Source of the DNA: Sodalis glossinidius str. 'morsitans'
Lineage (GTDB): Bacteria > Pseudomonadota > Gammaproteobacteria > Enterobacterales > Enterobacteriaceae
DNA: 64,000 nt
Assembly: GCF_000010085.1 (NCBI RefSeq)
Contig: NC_007712.1
Span: 2,108,001-2,172,000, forward strand
Direction of reading: 5' to 3'
The notes below the pieces were generated by a model. That model ran no database searches. It was not told the origin of the DNA and saw only the letters and a program-made list of their open reading frames with translations. Below are positions 43,641-53,121 of the stretch, piece by piece. Each line of letters opens with the position of its first letter. The stretch's first letter is position 1. Made by a program: the position numbers and the translations under genes.

Positions 43641-46415
43641 TTATCGCATCCCTGCGGATGCATTTTCGGCGCTTAGATATCTGTCCAGGGCGTGCCGCAA
43701 TTCGGCTATCTGTTCTCCGGACAGCGGGAGGCCATGTTTGACCAGGTTTTCCATATCGACAACGTCGCACAACAGTTCTCCCAATCCCGCCTGTCCCAAC
43801 CCCCCTTTCAGGGTATGCAACAGCGTGCTGATTCTTTCCGCATCGTTAACGTAAAGTTCAATTTCATTGAGAAGCGAGTGCAGCAATTCGTGGACTTTCT
43901 GTCGCAGCCGTTCGCTGCCTGCCGCCAGAAAAGACGTGGTTAACCGACTGTCCTGCTCTTGCAGCGGAATATCCCGCTGCAGCTGGTATTCCGCTGCGAG
44001 GCTGATGCCATCTGCCAGCTGTGCCAATGTAACCGGCTTGGTCAAATAATGCCGCATGCCCGCTTCTTTACAGCGCGCGATATCTTCCGGCGCGGTATTA
44101 GCGGAGAGGGCGGTTATCATGCAATCGCGGTCGCGGTTTTCCGCATCCTCACGCCAGAGACGGGCGCATGCGGTGCCGTCCATATCGGGCATGCGTACAT
44201 CCATCAGCACCAGATCGAAGTGCTGCTGGCGGCCGAGCGCCAGCGCTCTTGCGCCATCGCACGCCAGGGTGACGTCCTGGCCGAGTGAGTGCAGCATCAT
44301 GCCGATGATCTCGCGGTTTATCACCGCGTCATCAACCAGCAAAATACGCAGCCGCCAGGGTTGCACCGGGATGTTGCAACTGGTTTCGGGCAGGTCTCCC
44401 GCGAAGGCGCGGATGACTCTGTCATACAGTTTGCCCGGTAGGAAACGCAGCTCGGCGGCGGAGAAAGGGCACTCTTCTAAGGACGGATCACAGCTTATGC
44501 CCCAGGCGGCCAATTGCCGATGAAGCGCCAGCGGTGCGGCCAACTGGCCGCCCAACGGGTGAGGTTCACGGTGATCGTTGAGCGGCATGATGAACGACAT
44601 GCAGGTCCCCAGCCCCGGCGTGCTGCTGAGCGTTAGCGAGCCTCCCATCAGCTTCGCGAGATTCGCGGCGATGGCGAGCCCCAGGCCCGTGCCTTGCATC
44701 GTTCCTTCACTTTGGAAAAATGGCGCAAATACTTTCTCCTGATCTTCGGGCGCGATCCCCTGGCCGCTGTCGTTGACGGCAAAAATCAATTGCTGATCGC
44801 GCCGTTTAACGCTCAGGAATATGCCGCCCGACTGGGTAAATTTCAGGGCATTGCCCAGCAGATTCACCAGAATTTGCCGTAGACGCATACCGTCTATATC
44901 CAGATACAGCGGCACCTGTTTGCCAACGAAGGTTCGTAACGTCAACCCCTTGCTTTGCCCCGGTCCTTGAATGGTATGCATCGCCTGATCGAGTATCGGC
45001 AGCAAGGGCGTTTCTTCGATATGCAGCGACAGCTGCCCCGATTCGATGCGTGAAAAATCCAGTAAGTTATTAATAATCGATAATAATGAAAACACGCATT
45101 GTCGGGCGGTATCCGCCAGTTGGAATTGTTTGTCGGTCAAGGTCGTCATTTGCAACAATTCCAGCGCCCCGAGTGAGCCGCTGAGTGGCGTGCGCAATTC
45201 GTGGCTGATGGTGGTGAGATGGCTGCTCTTGCGCTTGTTCGCCCGTTCCGCTTGCTGTTTGGCTTCGTTCAGGGCACGAGTCCGCTCGGCTACGACATTT
45301 TCCAGGTTGTCATACTGGGTGCGCAGGGTATCTAACAGCAAGTTGTAGGCATGGGCGATGCTGCCCAATTCGTCGTGGCGATTTTCCGGCAGTCGGACCG
45401 AAAGCGAATGAGGCCCGGTTTTGCCAATGATGGCGACGAAATCCCAGAGCGGACGAGCCAGATAACGATGCAATAGCCAGAACAGCGTGACGACCAGCAC
45501 CAACAGCGTGACGACCGCAAAAGGCAATTGTGCCGCAATAATATCCAGGGTGCGTTTCATGCCGCCGTTGCGGGGAAATAAGATGACCTGTTGCCAGCCG
45601 GGGCCTTTAAGCTGCGTACGCAGCAGCATGTAGCCGGGTACCTTCTGCCAGCCTTCTTTGAGTTTTAACTGTTGCAGCATGGGTTGCAGGCGATCGGCGG
45701 TTTGCGCCGAAACGCGCGAGAACGGCAGGATACGGTTGTCACTGTCCAGCCAGAGATTAATATCCGCCTCCAAGACCGGGTGGCCGTAGGAGAGGAGATC
45801 GTTTAGCTTCACCGTCAGGCCGGTGAGCACTTCATTCGGCGCGGCAGCGGCGACGGCTACGCTCCAGCCGGTACCGGGGAGGAACTCGGGTTTGCCCCAA
45901 AACAGGTTATCGTGGGCCGGTTGATGCGGGAAGGCGTTTAGTTCGACCTGCTGGCGGATGAAATAGTCCGGCGTATGGTCGCGCGGCGGCAGCAGCGATA
46001 CACCATAGCGACGATCCAAAATAAAACTATCTAGATAATACGTCTGCCCCGCAGTGCCGAAGACCTGAATGAAAGTGCGGTCGCGTTCTCTTTTGCCCGG
46101 CGGAATGCAGTTTTCCTGATTGAAGGGAAAATAACGGCTTTCGCTTTTTTCGTCGGGCAACATTACCAGTGGCGTCGCGTGATAAAGTTTGTAGCGATGG
46201 GCGAGCGCTTGGGCGTCGCGTTCCGCACCTACAAAACGATGATTGGTCAACTCCATGCGTAAGGAGGAGAAATGAGCGAGATTTTCTAATATACGATGCC
46301 GGGTCAAATTTAATGAAACATAGGTCGCGGCGACGACTGATATAAGCCATATAATTATCAGACTTATTGATATGAATATAGTTAACTTTATTACTAAGGA
46401 CTGTTGTCTTTTCAT
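43641..46415 (-). CDS. ssrA: Hybrid sensor kinase SsrA
   Basis: A tripartite sensor of about 924 residues, as in Salmonella SsrA, phosphorelaying to SsrB. Order: N-terminal membrane helix (LTIFISISLIIIWLISVVAA), periplasmic domain to about residue 290, second helix (PFAVVTLLVLVVTLFWLL), HAMP, coiled linker, HisKA with TISHELRTPLSGSLGALELL, HATPase (NLLGNALKFTQSGG, GTGLGLAIAANLAKLMGG), receiver with LVLMDVRMPDMDG, and a C-terminal Hpt domain with LLHTLKGGLGQAGL. I choose MKRQQSLVIKL at 46415, nine bases after AGGG; an ATG nine bases upstream has no spacing to that site. Intact. Confidence 0.94.
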   Translation of the reverse strand: MKRQQSLVIKLTIFISISLIIIWLISVVAATYVSLNLTRHRILENLAHFSSLRMELTNHRFVGAERDAQALAHRYKLYHATPLVMLPDEKSESRYFPFNQENCIPPGKRERDRTFIQVFGTAGQTYYLDSFILDRRYGVSLLPPRDHTPDYFIRQQVELNAFPHQPAHDNLFWGKPEFLPGTGWSVAVAAAAPNEVLTGLTVKLNDLLSYGHPVLEADINLWLDSDNRILPFSRVSAQTADRLQPMLQQLKLKEGWQKVPGYMLLRTQLKGPGWQQVILFPRNGGMKRTLDIIAAQLPFAVVTLLVLVVTLFWLLHRYLARPLWDFVAIIGKTGPHSLSVRLPENRHDELGSIAHAYNLLLDTLRTQYDNLENVVAERTRALNEAKQQAERANKRKSSHLTTISHELRTPLSGSLGALELLQMTTLTDKQFQLADTARQCVFSLLSIINNLLDFSRIESGQLSLHIEETPLLPILDQAMHTIQGPGQSKGLTLRTFVGKQVPLYLDIDGMRLRQILVNLLGNALKFTQSGGIFLSVKRRDQQLIFAVNDSGQGIAPEDQEKVFAPFFQSEGTMQGTGLGLAIAANLAKLMGGSLTLSSTPGLGTCMSFIMPLNDHREPHPLGGQLAAPLALHRQLAAWGISCDPSLEECPFSAAELRFLPGKLYDRVIRAFAGDLPETSCNIPVQPWRLRILLVDDAVINREIIGMMLHSLGQDVTLACDGARALALGRQQHFDLVLMDVRMPDMDGTACARLWREDAENRDRDCMITALSANTAPEDIARCKEAGMRHYLTKPVTLAQLADGISLAAEYQLQRDIPLQEQDSRLTTSFLAAGSERLRQKVHELLHSLLNEIELYVNDAERISTLLHTLKGGLGQAGLGELLCDVVDMENLVKHGLPLSGEQIAELRHALDRYLSAENASAGMR

Positions 46416-46642
46416 TGTTGTCATCCCTAATTAATGTACTGAGATAAAGTATGGCTACTCAGGCTATGTCCATTTTTTAAAATTACCGGTTGGCTATAGA
46501 ATAATGGATGACACGAGGCTTTATGTATTAATTTGTAAGGGGATATGTGTCCAATTCCACCCCATGGGTAATCAGGTATTTTACTGATGTACCCTGCTGG
46601 GTTTTCAACTGAGTATGACGGAGTTATGAGGAGAATACATTC
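46416..46642. promoter_or_regulatory. Divergent ssrA / ssaB regulatory region
   Basis: About 220 AT-rich bases between the ssrA and ssaB starts. In Salmonella the same spacer carries SsrB- and OmpR-bound promoters for both directions. I could not assign individual operators with confidence. Confidence 0.5.
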
Positions 46643-47041
46643 ATGCTTAATAAATTTAGAAGCGTTCCTTTTCTCGACAATATACATTTGTCGGAAAAGG
46701 GAGACATGGTGTTAATGTCGATTGATAATCTTCCTGCACAAGTTTATGTAAGTACGCTATCATTTTATTTCACTATTTTATTAGACGACACCAAAAATTT
46801 ATCTGATACATCAATGCATTATTTAACATTGCTTCTGGCTGCACATCCTGACATCCATGATTATGCTGTGCAATTGACGGCGGCCGGTATCTGGTTGGGA
46901 TGTTATTATGATGAAACTTTGACAAATGAGGCGTTGGCGACGGAACTCGAAAAACAACTTGCGCTGGCGCGTTATTTGACAAATGTTGTCGCCAGCCTTT
47001 GCATAACCAGCCAGGAAGCGCGACATGAAGTGGAATTATAA
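46643..47041 (+). CDS. ssaB: T3SS gatekeeper partner SsaB (SpiC)
   Basis: A 132-residue cytosolic protein aligned with SsaB/SpiC, which with SsaL and SsaM forms the switch that lets translocators out before effectors. The best block is MHYLTLLLAAHPDIHDYAVQ followed by LTAAGIWLGCYYDE and a Leu-rich tail (ELEKQLALARYLTNVV). The N-terminus is more diverged. First gene of the ssa operon, overlapping ssaC by 17 bases; more AT-rich than the genes that follow. Confidence 0.85.
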   Translation: MLNKFRSVPFLDNIHLSEKGDMVLMSIDNLPAQVYVSTLSFYFTILLDDTKNLSDTSMHYLTLLLAAHPDIHDYAVQLTAAGIWLGCYYDETLTNEALATELEKQLALARYLTNVVASLCITSQEARHEVEL

Positions 47042-48509
47042 CACGATAATACTAATTATGATATTTATTATTTCATCCGTACATGCCAAAACGCTCCCCT
47101 GGCGCAGCGCAGATTTTTCATTGCGCGCACGACAAATGCCGTTATCGCAAGTGTTATCCAATTTGGCGGAGAATTATGATACTGTCGTCATAATAGATCC
47201 CGAGGTGAATTCATATTTTAGTGGATTTATTCCCTCCGGGCCGCCGCTGGTAATTCTCAATAAGTTAATGAGTCAGTATCATCTTGTTTTTTATTTTGAT
47301 GGCGATACTCTGTTTATTTATCCGGCCAGCAGATTAAAGCGGCAGGTCATCACGCTGAGGACATTGCGCGCGGCGGAATTCGTTCGCTATTTGCAAAACC
47401 GCCACGTACCGGAGAGCAAAAGCTGCGAGATCCGACATATTCCCGACGTGAACGCGCTGGATATCAGTGGTGTACCGGCCTGTCTCGAGCGCGTGTCCCA
47501 GCTGGCCACCATGCTGGACGGCGAACTGACAAAACGTAAAGGCGAGGCGGTCAGTATGAACATATACCCCTTGAAATACGCCACAGCGATGGATGACCGT
47601 TATCAATATCGGGATCAGACCGTATTGATTCCGGGGATCGTCAGCGTACTGCGCGATATGAACCGCGGGGCGGGGGCAGCGAGTCCTGAGACGACGTCTC
47701 CTACGCAAGGCTTACCGATGTTCTCCGCCGATCCGCGGCAAAATGCCGTCATTGTGCGTGATTATGCGGCCAATATGGCGGGCTATCGTCAACTTATCGC
47801 GGCGTTGGATCAACGACCGCAAATGATTGAGATTGCGGTCATGATTATCGATGTGGACGTTGGGGATATCAATAAGCTGGGTATCGACTGGAGCGGCGCT
47901 ATGTCTTTAGGTGGCAGCGGTTTTTCGTTTAATAGCGATGGCGATATAAGAGGGGGATTCTCGTCGGTCATCAGCAACACCAACGATTTTATGGTGCGGC
48001 TCAATGTGCTAGAACAACGTGCCCATGCCTATATTTTGTCGCAGCCGTCAGTAGTGACCCTCAATAACATCCAGGCGGTGCTGGATAAAAATGTGACGTT
48101 CTACACCAAGCTGCAGGGCGATAAATTCGCCAAACTGGAATCGGTTACCACCGGTTCGCTCTTGCGCGTGACGCCACGGCTTATGGAAGATCAAGGGAAA
48201 CAGAACATCATGCTGAGTTTAAACATTCAAGACGGTCAGCAGACGTCTCCGCTCAGCGCGACGGACCCGTTGCCGCAGGTGCAAAACTCGGAAATAGCCT
48301 CCCAAGCTACCTTGCGACCCGGACAAAGCCTGCTGCTGGGCGGGTTCCAGCAGGATAAACAGAAACAGGGGCAAAAGAAAATTCCCTTATTGGGTGATAT
48401 TCCGCTGCTCGGTCATCTGTTTAGAAGCAGCATTGATGAGACGCACAGCGTTATGCGACTGTTTTTGATAAAGGCCACCGTCGCCAGTAGCGATCCGCAC
48501 CATGAATAA
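47025..48509 (+). CDS. ssaC: T3SS outer-membrane secretin SsaC
   Basis: The outer-membrane ring (SctC family). A signal peptide (IILIMIFIISSVHA) precedes N0/N1 domains and, from about residue 280, the secretin core: PQMIEIAVMIIDVDVGDINK and LGIDWSGAM, then LNVLEQRAHAYILSQPSVVT and LNNIQAVL, and the signature region ATLRPGQSLLLGGFQQDKQK with KIPLLGDIPLLGHLFR. 494 residues, about the Salmonella length of 497. Complete. Confidence 0.95.
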   Translation: MKWNYNTIILIMIFIISSVHAKTLPWRSADFSLRARQMPLSQVLSNLAENYDTVVIIDPEVNSYFSGFIPSGPPLVILNKLMSQYHLVFYFDGDTLFIYPASRLKRQVITLRTLRAAEFVRYLQNRHVPESKSCEIRHIPDVNALDISGVPACLERVSQLATMLDGELTKRKGEAVSMNIYPLKYATAMDDRYQYRDQTVLIPGIVSVLRDMNRGAGAASPETTSPTQGLPMFSADPRQNAVIVRDYAANMAGYRQLIAALDQRPQMIEIAVMIIDVDVGDINKLGIDWSGAMSLGGSGFSFNSDGDIRGGFSSVISNTNDFMVRLNVLEQRAHAYILSQPSVVTLNNIQAVLDKNVTFYTKLQGDKFAKLESVTTGSLLRVTPRLMEDQGKQNIMLSLNIQDGQQTSPLSATDPLPQVQNSEIASQATLRPGQSLLLGGFQQDKQKQGQKKIPLLGDIPLLGHLFRSSIDETHSVMRLFLIKATVASSDPHHE

Positions 48510-49692
48510 TCAGTGGCAAATTCGCCTGCTTGGAGGCGCTCTGCACGGTCGGGAAATCAAACTGCCCGACACTGGTCTGACGCTCGGTGAACGCGGCTGC
48601 GATGTTTGCCTGCCCCTGATAGGCACCGCCCGCGTGGCGTTGAGGATAGACGCCGGAAAATTATATGTCGATGCGGACGGCGCAGCGGCGCGGGTCAATG
48701 GCCGCCGGCATCGACAGGGCGTCGCACTGCCCGCGACAGGCATTTTACAGACCGCCGGCCTGACGCTGGCCTTTGGTTCGCCGCAAGACTGTCTAGCAGA
48801 GATGACGTTGCCGGCGCGTTACGGCGCTTTTCTCTGGACCGGCGCGATAGCGGTAGTGTTGCTGGCCACCTTACTGGCGGGTCTTTGGCTAAGCGGCGCG
48901 GCGCGCGATAGCGGGCCCGGCATACCCGGATGGGTCGAGATGCTGTTACAGCAGCCTGGCATGGACAAAGTTAAAGCCGTGTGGGCAGCGGATGGCGTGT
49001 TGACTTTGTCCGGCTACTGCGCCGAGGGAGCGCAGATGGGGGCCGCGCGGCTGAGACTGGCGTCGTGGGGTGTGGTGTTTCGCGATCGGGTGGTACGTGG
49101 CGATCTGCTGGCCCGCGATGTTCAGGACCTGCTGCTGCAGGCGGGTTATACAGGAGCACGGGTGCGCAGCACCGCGCCTGGCGAGGTGTGTATTCAGGGT
49201 GATATCACTATGGGTAAGCGCTGGACTGCGGTGCTGCCGCAGTTACGGCTCATCCCTGGTCTACGACGCTGGCATATTGAGAATCGTCATGCAGTACAGA
49301 GCCGAGCGATTATCTCGGCGCTGCGGGATAACGGGTTGCTGGCGGAGATTAGCGTGACCCCCGTCGGCGATGCGTTCACGTTGAGTGGGGTGCTCGACGC
49401 ACCGGGCAAGGCGCGTGTTATCAGGCTCCTTGACCGGCTGCGGACGCAATTTCCCGGTCTGGCGCTTAGCTATCAGGCGGTGCCGGCGTCTGCCGACGGC
49501 GCACAGCGGCTGCCATCGCCGGCGGCGGGCATTATTCATAGCCGTCACGGCGACTATCTGATGCTAGAAAATGGCGTTCGCCTGCAGGTCGGAAGTCAAT
49601 TGCCGGACGGTGGCGAAGTGATTGCGCTCACCGATCGTGCCATCTCTATCCACTATCGCGGTACGCTAATTAATTACCCCTTTGATTTTTAA
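48502..49692 (+). CDS. ssaD: T3SS inner-membrane ring protein SsaD
   Basis: SctD-family outer component of the inner-membrane ring, 396 residues. An N-terminal FHA-like cytoplasmic domain (WQIRLLGGALHGREIKLPDT, GLTLGERGCDVCLPL) is followed by one transmembrane helix near residues 113-133 (LWTGAIAVVLLATLLAGLWL) and periplasmic ring-building modules. The C-terminus has SRHGDYLMLENGVRLQVGSQ. It overlaps ssaC by eight bases and is 11 bases from ssaE. Intact. Confidence 0.93.
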   Translation: MNNQWQIRLLGGALHGREIKLPDTGLTLGERGCDVCLPLIGTARVALRIDAGKLYVDADGAAARVNGRRHRQGVALPATGILQTAGLTLAFGSPQDCLAEMTLPARYGAFLWTGAIAVVLLATLLAGLWLSGAARDSGPGIPGWVEMLLQQPGMDKVKAVWAADGVLTLSGYCAEGAQMGAARLRLASWGVVFRDRVVRGDLLARDVQDLLLQAGYTGARVRSTAPGEVCIQGDITMGKRWTAVLPQLRLIPGLRRWHIENRHAVQSRAIISALRDNGLLAEISVTPVGDAFTLSGVLDAPGKARVIRLLDRLRTQFPGLALSYQAVPASADGAQRLPSPAAGIIHSRHGDYLMLENGVRLQVGSQLPDGGEVIALTDRAISIHYRGTLINYPFDF

Positions 49693-49703
49693 CGGAGGAT
49701 ATT

Positions 49704-49964
49704 ATGCCTACTCTAACCCAGATCGAAGACTGCTTACGCGAGTCACCCTCCCAGGCCGAGCAGTGGCAGCGCCAGCTGCACGCCATTCAGCATCGTCTGC
49801 GTCAGGCAATGAAGTCGCCGGTTCGCCCGGCGCAATATCAGCAATTCACCGTATTGCTGGAAGCGGCGCTACAGGCTGAAGATATTCTTAATGGCATTTA
49901 CTTTTGTTATCACAATGCCTCATTGAGTTGCCGTAACATGACGATGCCAGAGAGCGACTTATAA
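49704..49964 (+). CDS. ssaE: T3SS needle co-chaperone SsaE
   Basis: An 86-residue helical protein with GGAGGATATT before its ATG. It aligns with SsaE (SctE-type small cytosolic chaperone reported to help stabilise SseB and interact with SsaV), for example PAQYQQFTVLLEAALQAEDI and GIYFCYHNASL. The position between ssaD and sseA is that of SPI-2. Confidence 0.85.
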   Translation: MPTLTQIEDCLRESPSQAEQWQRQLHAIQHRLRQAMKSPVRPAQYQQFTVLLEAALQAEDILNGIYFCYHNASLSCRNMTMPESDL

Positions 49965-50003
49965 CGCCATAACGATGAGCTATTAAGGGAGGGGCAGAGC
50001 AAT

Positions 50004-50309
50004 ATGCATAAAAACAGCGAAGCGTTAAAAATGCAACTCGATCGGGAATATAACCGGTTGCAGAAATGCTTTCACGATTTTAATTATCTAAAACAATCTC
50101 TCGCCATGCTGGATAACACCGTGGGCAGGGATTCTGATGCCGCGCGCAGAACAGCGCGTTTGGAAAGTCTTTTCCCTGAAGGAATTACGCAACTTGAGCG
50201 CGAGGCCGTCCAGGACTTGAAAGCGCTGGAAAAGAAGTTCAAACAACTGGTCACCCGCTTAAAACATGATCAAGCCAATGAAAAATCAACGATGGGAGGG
50301 GGTTTATGA
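50004..50309 (+). CDS. sseA: Translocon chaperone SseA
   Basis: A 101-residue coiled-coil chaperone that in Salmonella holds SseB and SseD before secretion. The best matching part is ARLESLFPEGITQLEREAVQ followed by DLKALEKKFKQLVTRL. Strong site GGGAGGGGCAGAGCAAT before the ATG. The stop overlaps the sseB ATG (ATGA), so chaperone and cargo are coupled. Confidence 0.86.
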   Translation: MHKNSEALKMQLDREYNRLQKCFHDFNYLKQSLAMLDNTVGRDSDAARRTARLESLFPEGITQLEREAVQDLKALEKKFKQLVTRLKHDQANEKSTMGGGL

Positions 50310-50884
50310 GCTATACACCAATAAACACAGACATGCGAAGTTCGGTGGACCCGACATTGCCTGTCACCAGTACGTCAGCTGCTGCGGCGGTCACCACTAG
50401 TGGTTACGATTCAGATCCCTTTATCAAAATGATTGTTAGCTTGTCAGCACTTGCTCAATTGATGCAAGAGGCGCTCAGCTTAATAAACGACAAAATGCAA
50501 AGCGCAAACCTGCGTGCAAGAAGCACTAAGGATATGGCTAACCGAATGGATAAGGTCATCGCGGATATCTCCAAAGATGATGAAAAAGCCAAAAGAAGCG
50601 TCCCAACAGCGGTCTACACCTATATGAAGGAAAATGGCATTTTGGTGGATGGGAAAAAAATCGAAGATTATCTGGATAAGAATCCAAGCAAAGGCCTGAA
50701 TAAAGGTGAGCTAACGTTAGTACAAGCTAGTCTGGATAATTCGTTTAACGCTGATACCGACTTATTAAAACAAACTCAAATCCAGTTTGAAATGAAAGTC
50801 AACACCTATCAGGCTTCATTTTCGGGCGCAAAATCCTACATAGATAAGAGAGGACAATTATTAAATGACATCGTCCGGATATAA
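50306..50884 (+). CDS. sseB: Translocon filament protein SseB
   Basis: EspA-like secreted protein forming the tip or filament on the needle. 192 residues; characteristic region AVYTYMKENGILVDGKKIED, preceded by helical sequence SLSALAQLMQEALSLINDKM and NRMDKVIADISKD. The GGGAGGGGGTTT before the ATG is a strong ribosome-binding site. Overlaps sscA by 20 bases. AT-richer than its neighbours. Confidence 0.88.
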   Translation: MSYTPINTDMRSSVDPTLPVTSTSAAAAVTTSGYDSDPFIKMIVSLSALAQLMQEALSLINDKMQSANLRARSTKDMANRMDKVIADISKDDEKAKRSVPTAVYTYMKENGILVDGKKIEDYLDKNPSKGLNKGELTLVQASLDNSFNADTDLLKQTQIQFEMKVNTYQASFSGAKSYIDKRGQLLNDIVRI

Positions 50885-51371
50885 GGGACAACCGAATACT
50901 TGGCAAGACAAACTGGCGGTAAGTGATTTTCTCCGCCAGGGCGGCTCGGTCTATATGCTGTTGGACAGGCAAATCGAGGAATCGCTGCAAACGCTGTTCG
51001 ATTATGCCAAACAATCTGCCGCGGCCGGCGACCAGGCTGGCGCGGCCAAACTATTCAAACTGCTGACTTTTTATGATGCTTGGTCGTTTGATTATTGGTT
51101 CCACTTGGGAAAATGCTGCCAGGCCCAGCGGGTATGGATTGATGCCATTTATGCCTATGGTCGCGCGGCACAAATCAAGGTGGCCTCTCCTGAAGCGCCC
51201 TGTGCGGCGGGGGAGTGCTATCTTGCCGGCGGCAACAAGACGTACGCCCGCAAAGCTTTCCACGCTGCGCTGCTGATTTGCGGTGAGCTTAAGCAAAACC
51301 AGGCGGTACGCCAGCGGTCAAGGGCGGGCCTGGCAGCAATGGGAGACGGTGATGAGTCAATATCCGATTAA
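50865..51371 (+). CDS. sscA: Class II translocator chaperone SscA
   Basis: A 168-residue TPR chaperone of the LcrH/SycD class, for SseC. TPR signatures: GGSVYMLLDRQIEESLQTLF, AAKLFKLLTFYDAWSFDYWF and CQAQRVWIDAIYAYGRAAQI. Very close to Salmonella SscA over the middle. It overlaps sseB upstream and sseC downstream by 20 bases each, so the three are translated together. Confidence 0.92.
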   Translation: MTSSGYKGQPNTWQDKLAVSDFLRQGGSVYMLLDRQIEESLQTLFDYAKQSAAAGDQAGAAKLFKLLTFYDAWSFDYWFHLGKCCQAQRVWIDAIYAYGRAAQIKVASPEAPCAAGECYLAGGNKTYARKAFHAALLICGELKQNQAVRQRSRAGLAAMGDGDESISD

Positions 51372-52422
51372 CGTATTGCAAGGGACCGCCGCAGAGCCGC
51401 GCCCCAATCTGGTCGATGTAGCCGAATGTCCTGCTCTCGCCGCCACGCCCGGCGCGCTCGGGCTGAGGGTGAACCATGCCGCCTGGTCAGCGTCTACGCA
51501 TACGCACCCGTTGGGCGAATCGGCCGGAGCGAATATTACCGGCAACGTCACGGCGTTACAGGCGCAATCCGCGCTCGACAACCTGCTTGACGCCCTGCCG
51601 TCCGAGACGCCATCGCGTCCGACGCTGAGCCAATTTCTTACTTTGGATACGGCGACGCTGTTGTTAATGGTCAATGGTCTTCTGCAAGAAGTCTATGCGA
51701 AAAACGCCGATATTCTTTGCCAGCAAATCCAGCGCGCCAGCGATGTACAGGAAGTATTGCGGGATAAACAGCTAAAAGACTATCAGGCACAGATTAATAA
51801 AGCCGCCGAGCAAGCGGATAAAGTGTGCAAGGCGGGTATTTTTAGTGCGGTCTGTGACTGGATCATCAGCGGCGTCCAATTAGCTGTGGGGGCGTTGCGG
51901 ATCATGGCGGGCGATGTCGTGGGCGGCACGGCGACCATCTTGAATGGCGTTGCTGGTATTCTCAAGGCGAGCGCCGAAACGGCGCTGCTGTGCGGTGCGG
52001 ACAAAGAGGTTTGTAGCAAAATCATCCTCGCAGCGACCGTATTGCAGACGCTCTTTGGCGCTATTGCCATGATAGGCGGCATGTCGGTCGCCGCCAATGC
52101 TAAGGGTGTAGGGCAAGCCATGGGCGGCTCCAAGTATATCACCTACCTCAGCGCCGGCAACGAAGGGATCGGCAGCGTTAATCAGATACAACAAAGCGGT
52201 ACCTCTATGGCGGTAGCGGATTTACAACATCAAATCGAGAAATTAATGGCCGACCAGTCATTCAATGGTGGCGTACAAAGGTGGGTAGAAACGCGGAAAT
52301 CAGCGCAATATCAACAGCTCCGGGATACCTTTCAAGACAGTATCCAAGCCCGCAAGAGCACATTACATATCATGGATAATTATGGAACGGCGTTGGCGCA
52401 AGTCGTCAGCGGCCGTGCCTAA
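51352..52422 (+). CDS. sseC: Translocon pore protein SseC
   Basis: Hydrophobic translocator (YopB/IpaB type) that inserts in the host membrane. The ATG at 51352 (MSQYPINVLQGTAAEP) has GGGAGACGGTG in front. Two membrane regions are visible: CDWIISGVQLAVGALRIMAG with the helix that follows, and ILAATVLQTLFGAIAMIGGM. C-terminal coiled coil SMAVADLQHQIEKLM. At 356 residues it is some 130 shorter than Salmonella SseC (484), mostly in the N-terminal part, yet the frame is clean. Confidence 0.9.
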   Translation: MSQYPINVLQGTAAEPRPNLVDVAECPALAATPGALGLRVNHAAWSASTHTHPLGESAGANITGNVTALQAQSALDNLLDALPSETPSRPTLSQFLTLDTATLLLMVNGLLQEVYAKNADILCQQIQRASDVQEVLRDKQLKDYQAQINKAAEQADKVCKAGIFSAVCDWIISGVQLAVGALRIMAGDVVGGTATILNGVAGILKASAETALLCGADKEVCSKIILAATVLQTLFGAIAMIGGMSVAANAKGVGQAMGGSKYITYLSAGNEGIGSVNQIQQSGTSMAVADLQHQIEKLMADQSFNGGVQRWVETRKSAQYQQLRDTFQDSIQARKSTLHIMDNYGTALAQVVSGRA

Positions 52423-52431
52423 GGAGACGCT

Positions 52432-53115
52432 ATGGGAAGCCGCCAGCATGTAATCAACGCATTTTCATCTCAGCCAACCAATGTCGTGCTCACACAAGAC
52501 ATTCCGGTGGTTGAATCGGCGTTTGCAGCGCCCTCGCCTGCGACAGGGCACCCTTACGACATTCTGATGAGATTCGACGAGGTTTTGGCGAAACTGCTGG
52601 AGATGTGCAAAAAATTACGCGACATGATGAACGCATATAATGCGCAACGGCAGGTGCAGGCCTGGACGCTGGATGTTAACGCGCTGACGAAAACCCGTGA
52701 TGGCATTCAGAAAGCATATACGGCTGCAATCATAAGCGCAGTGGGGGGTATGGGAAACGGTGCGTGTGGATTGGTAGGTACGTTCACTGGTGCCAGGGCC
52801 GTAAAAACATTGAAATCCGGCATGTCAGATTTCAATTATTCCGATTGCAATCAGGCATTCGCTCGCCATCAAGGTATGGGTCACGACTTTGGTCAATCAT
52901 TTAACAGCGGATTTGCGGTAGGTGCCAGCTATATGACCAAGGAGGCGGATACCGCCAAAGCGGAAGCTGAACTGTTAAATAAAAGCGCACATGCCTATTC
53001 CAAAACGCAGGAAGACCTGGAGACGCAAGTTAAAAATATTATGCGGGAAATACAGGAGATGATGCAGAAATATGTTGAGCATTACAGTCAGGCGCTACAG
53101 CACTTAGCGAGGTAA
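52432..53115 (+). CDS. sseD: Translocon pore protein SseD
   Basis: Second, smaller pore protein (YopD-like), 227 residues, partner of SseC. The segment LMRFDEVLAKLLEMCKKLRD then MMNAYNAQRQVQAWTLDVNA aligns with SseD; a hydrophobic stretch AAIISAVGGMGNGACGLVG follows, and the C-terminus is a coiled coil ending YVEHYSQALQHLAR. AAGGAGACGCT precedes the ATG. Nine bases after sseC. Confidence 0.88.
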   Translation: MGSRQHVINAFSSQPTNVVLTQDIPVVESAFAAPSPATGHPYDILMRFDEVLAKLLEMCKKLRDMMNAYNAQRQVQAWTLDVNALTKTRDGIQKAYTAAIISAVGGMGNGACGLVGTFTGARAVKTLKSGMSDFNYSDCNQAFARHQGMGHDFGQSFNSGFAVGASYMTKEADTAKAEAELLNKSAHAYSKTQEDLETQVKNIMREIQEMMQKYVEHYSQALQHLAR

Positions 53116-53121
53116 ACGGCT

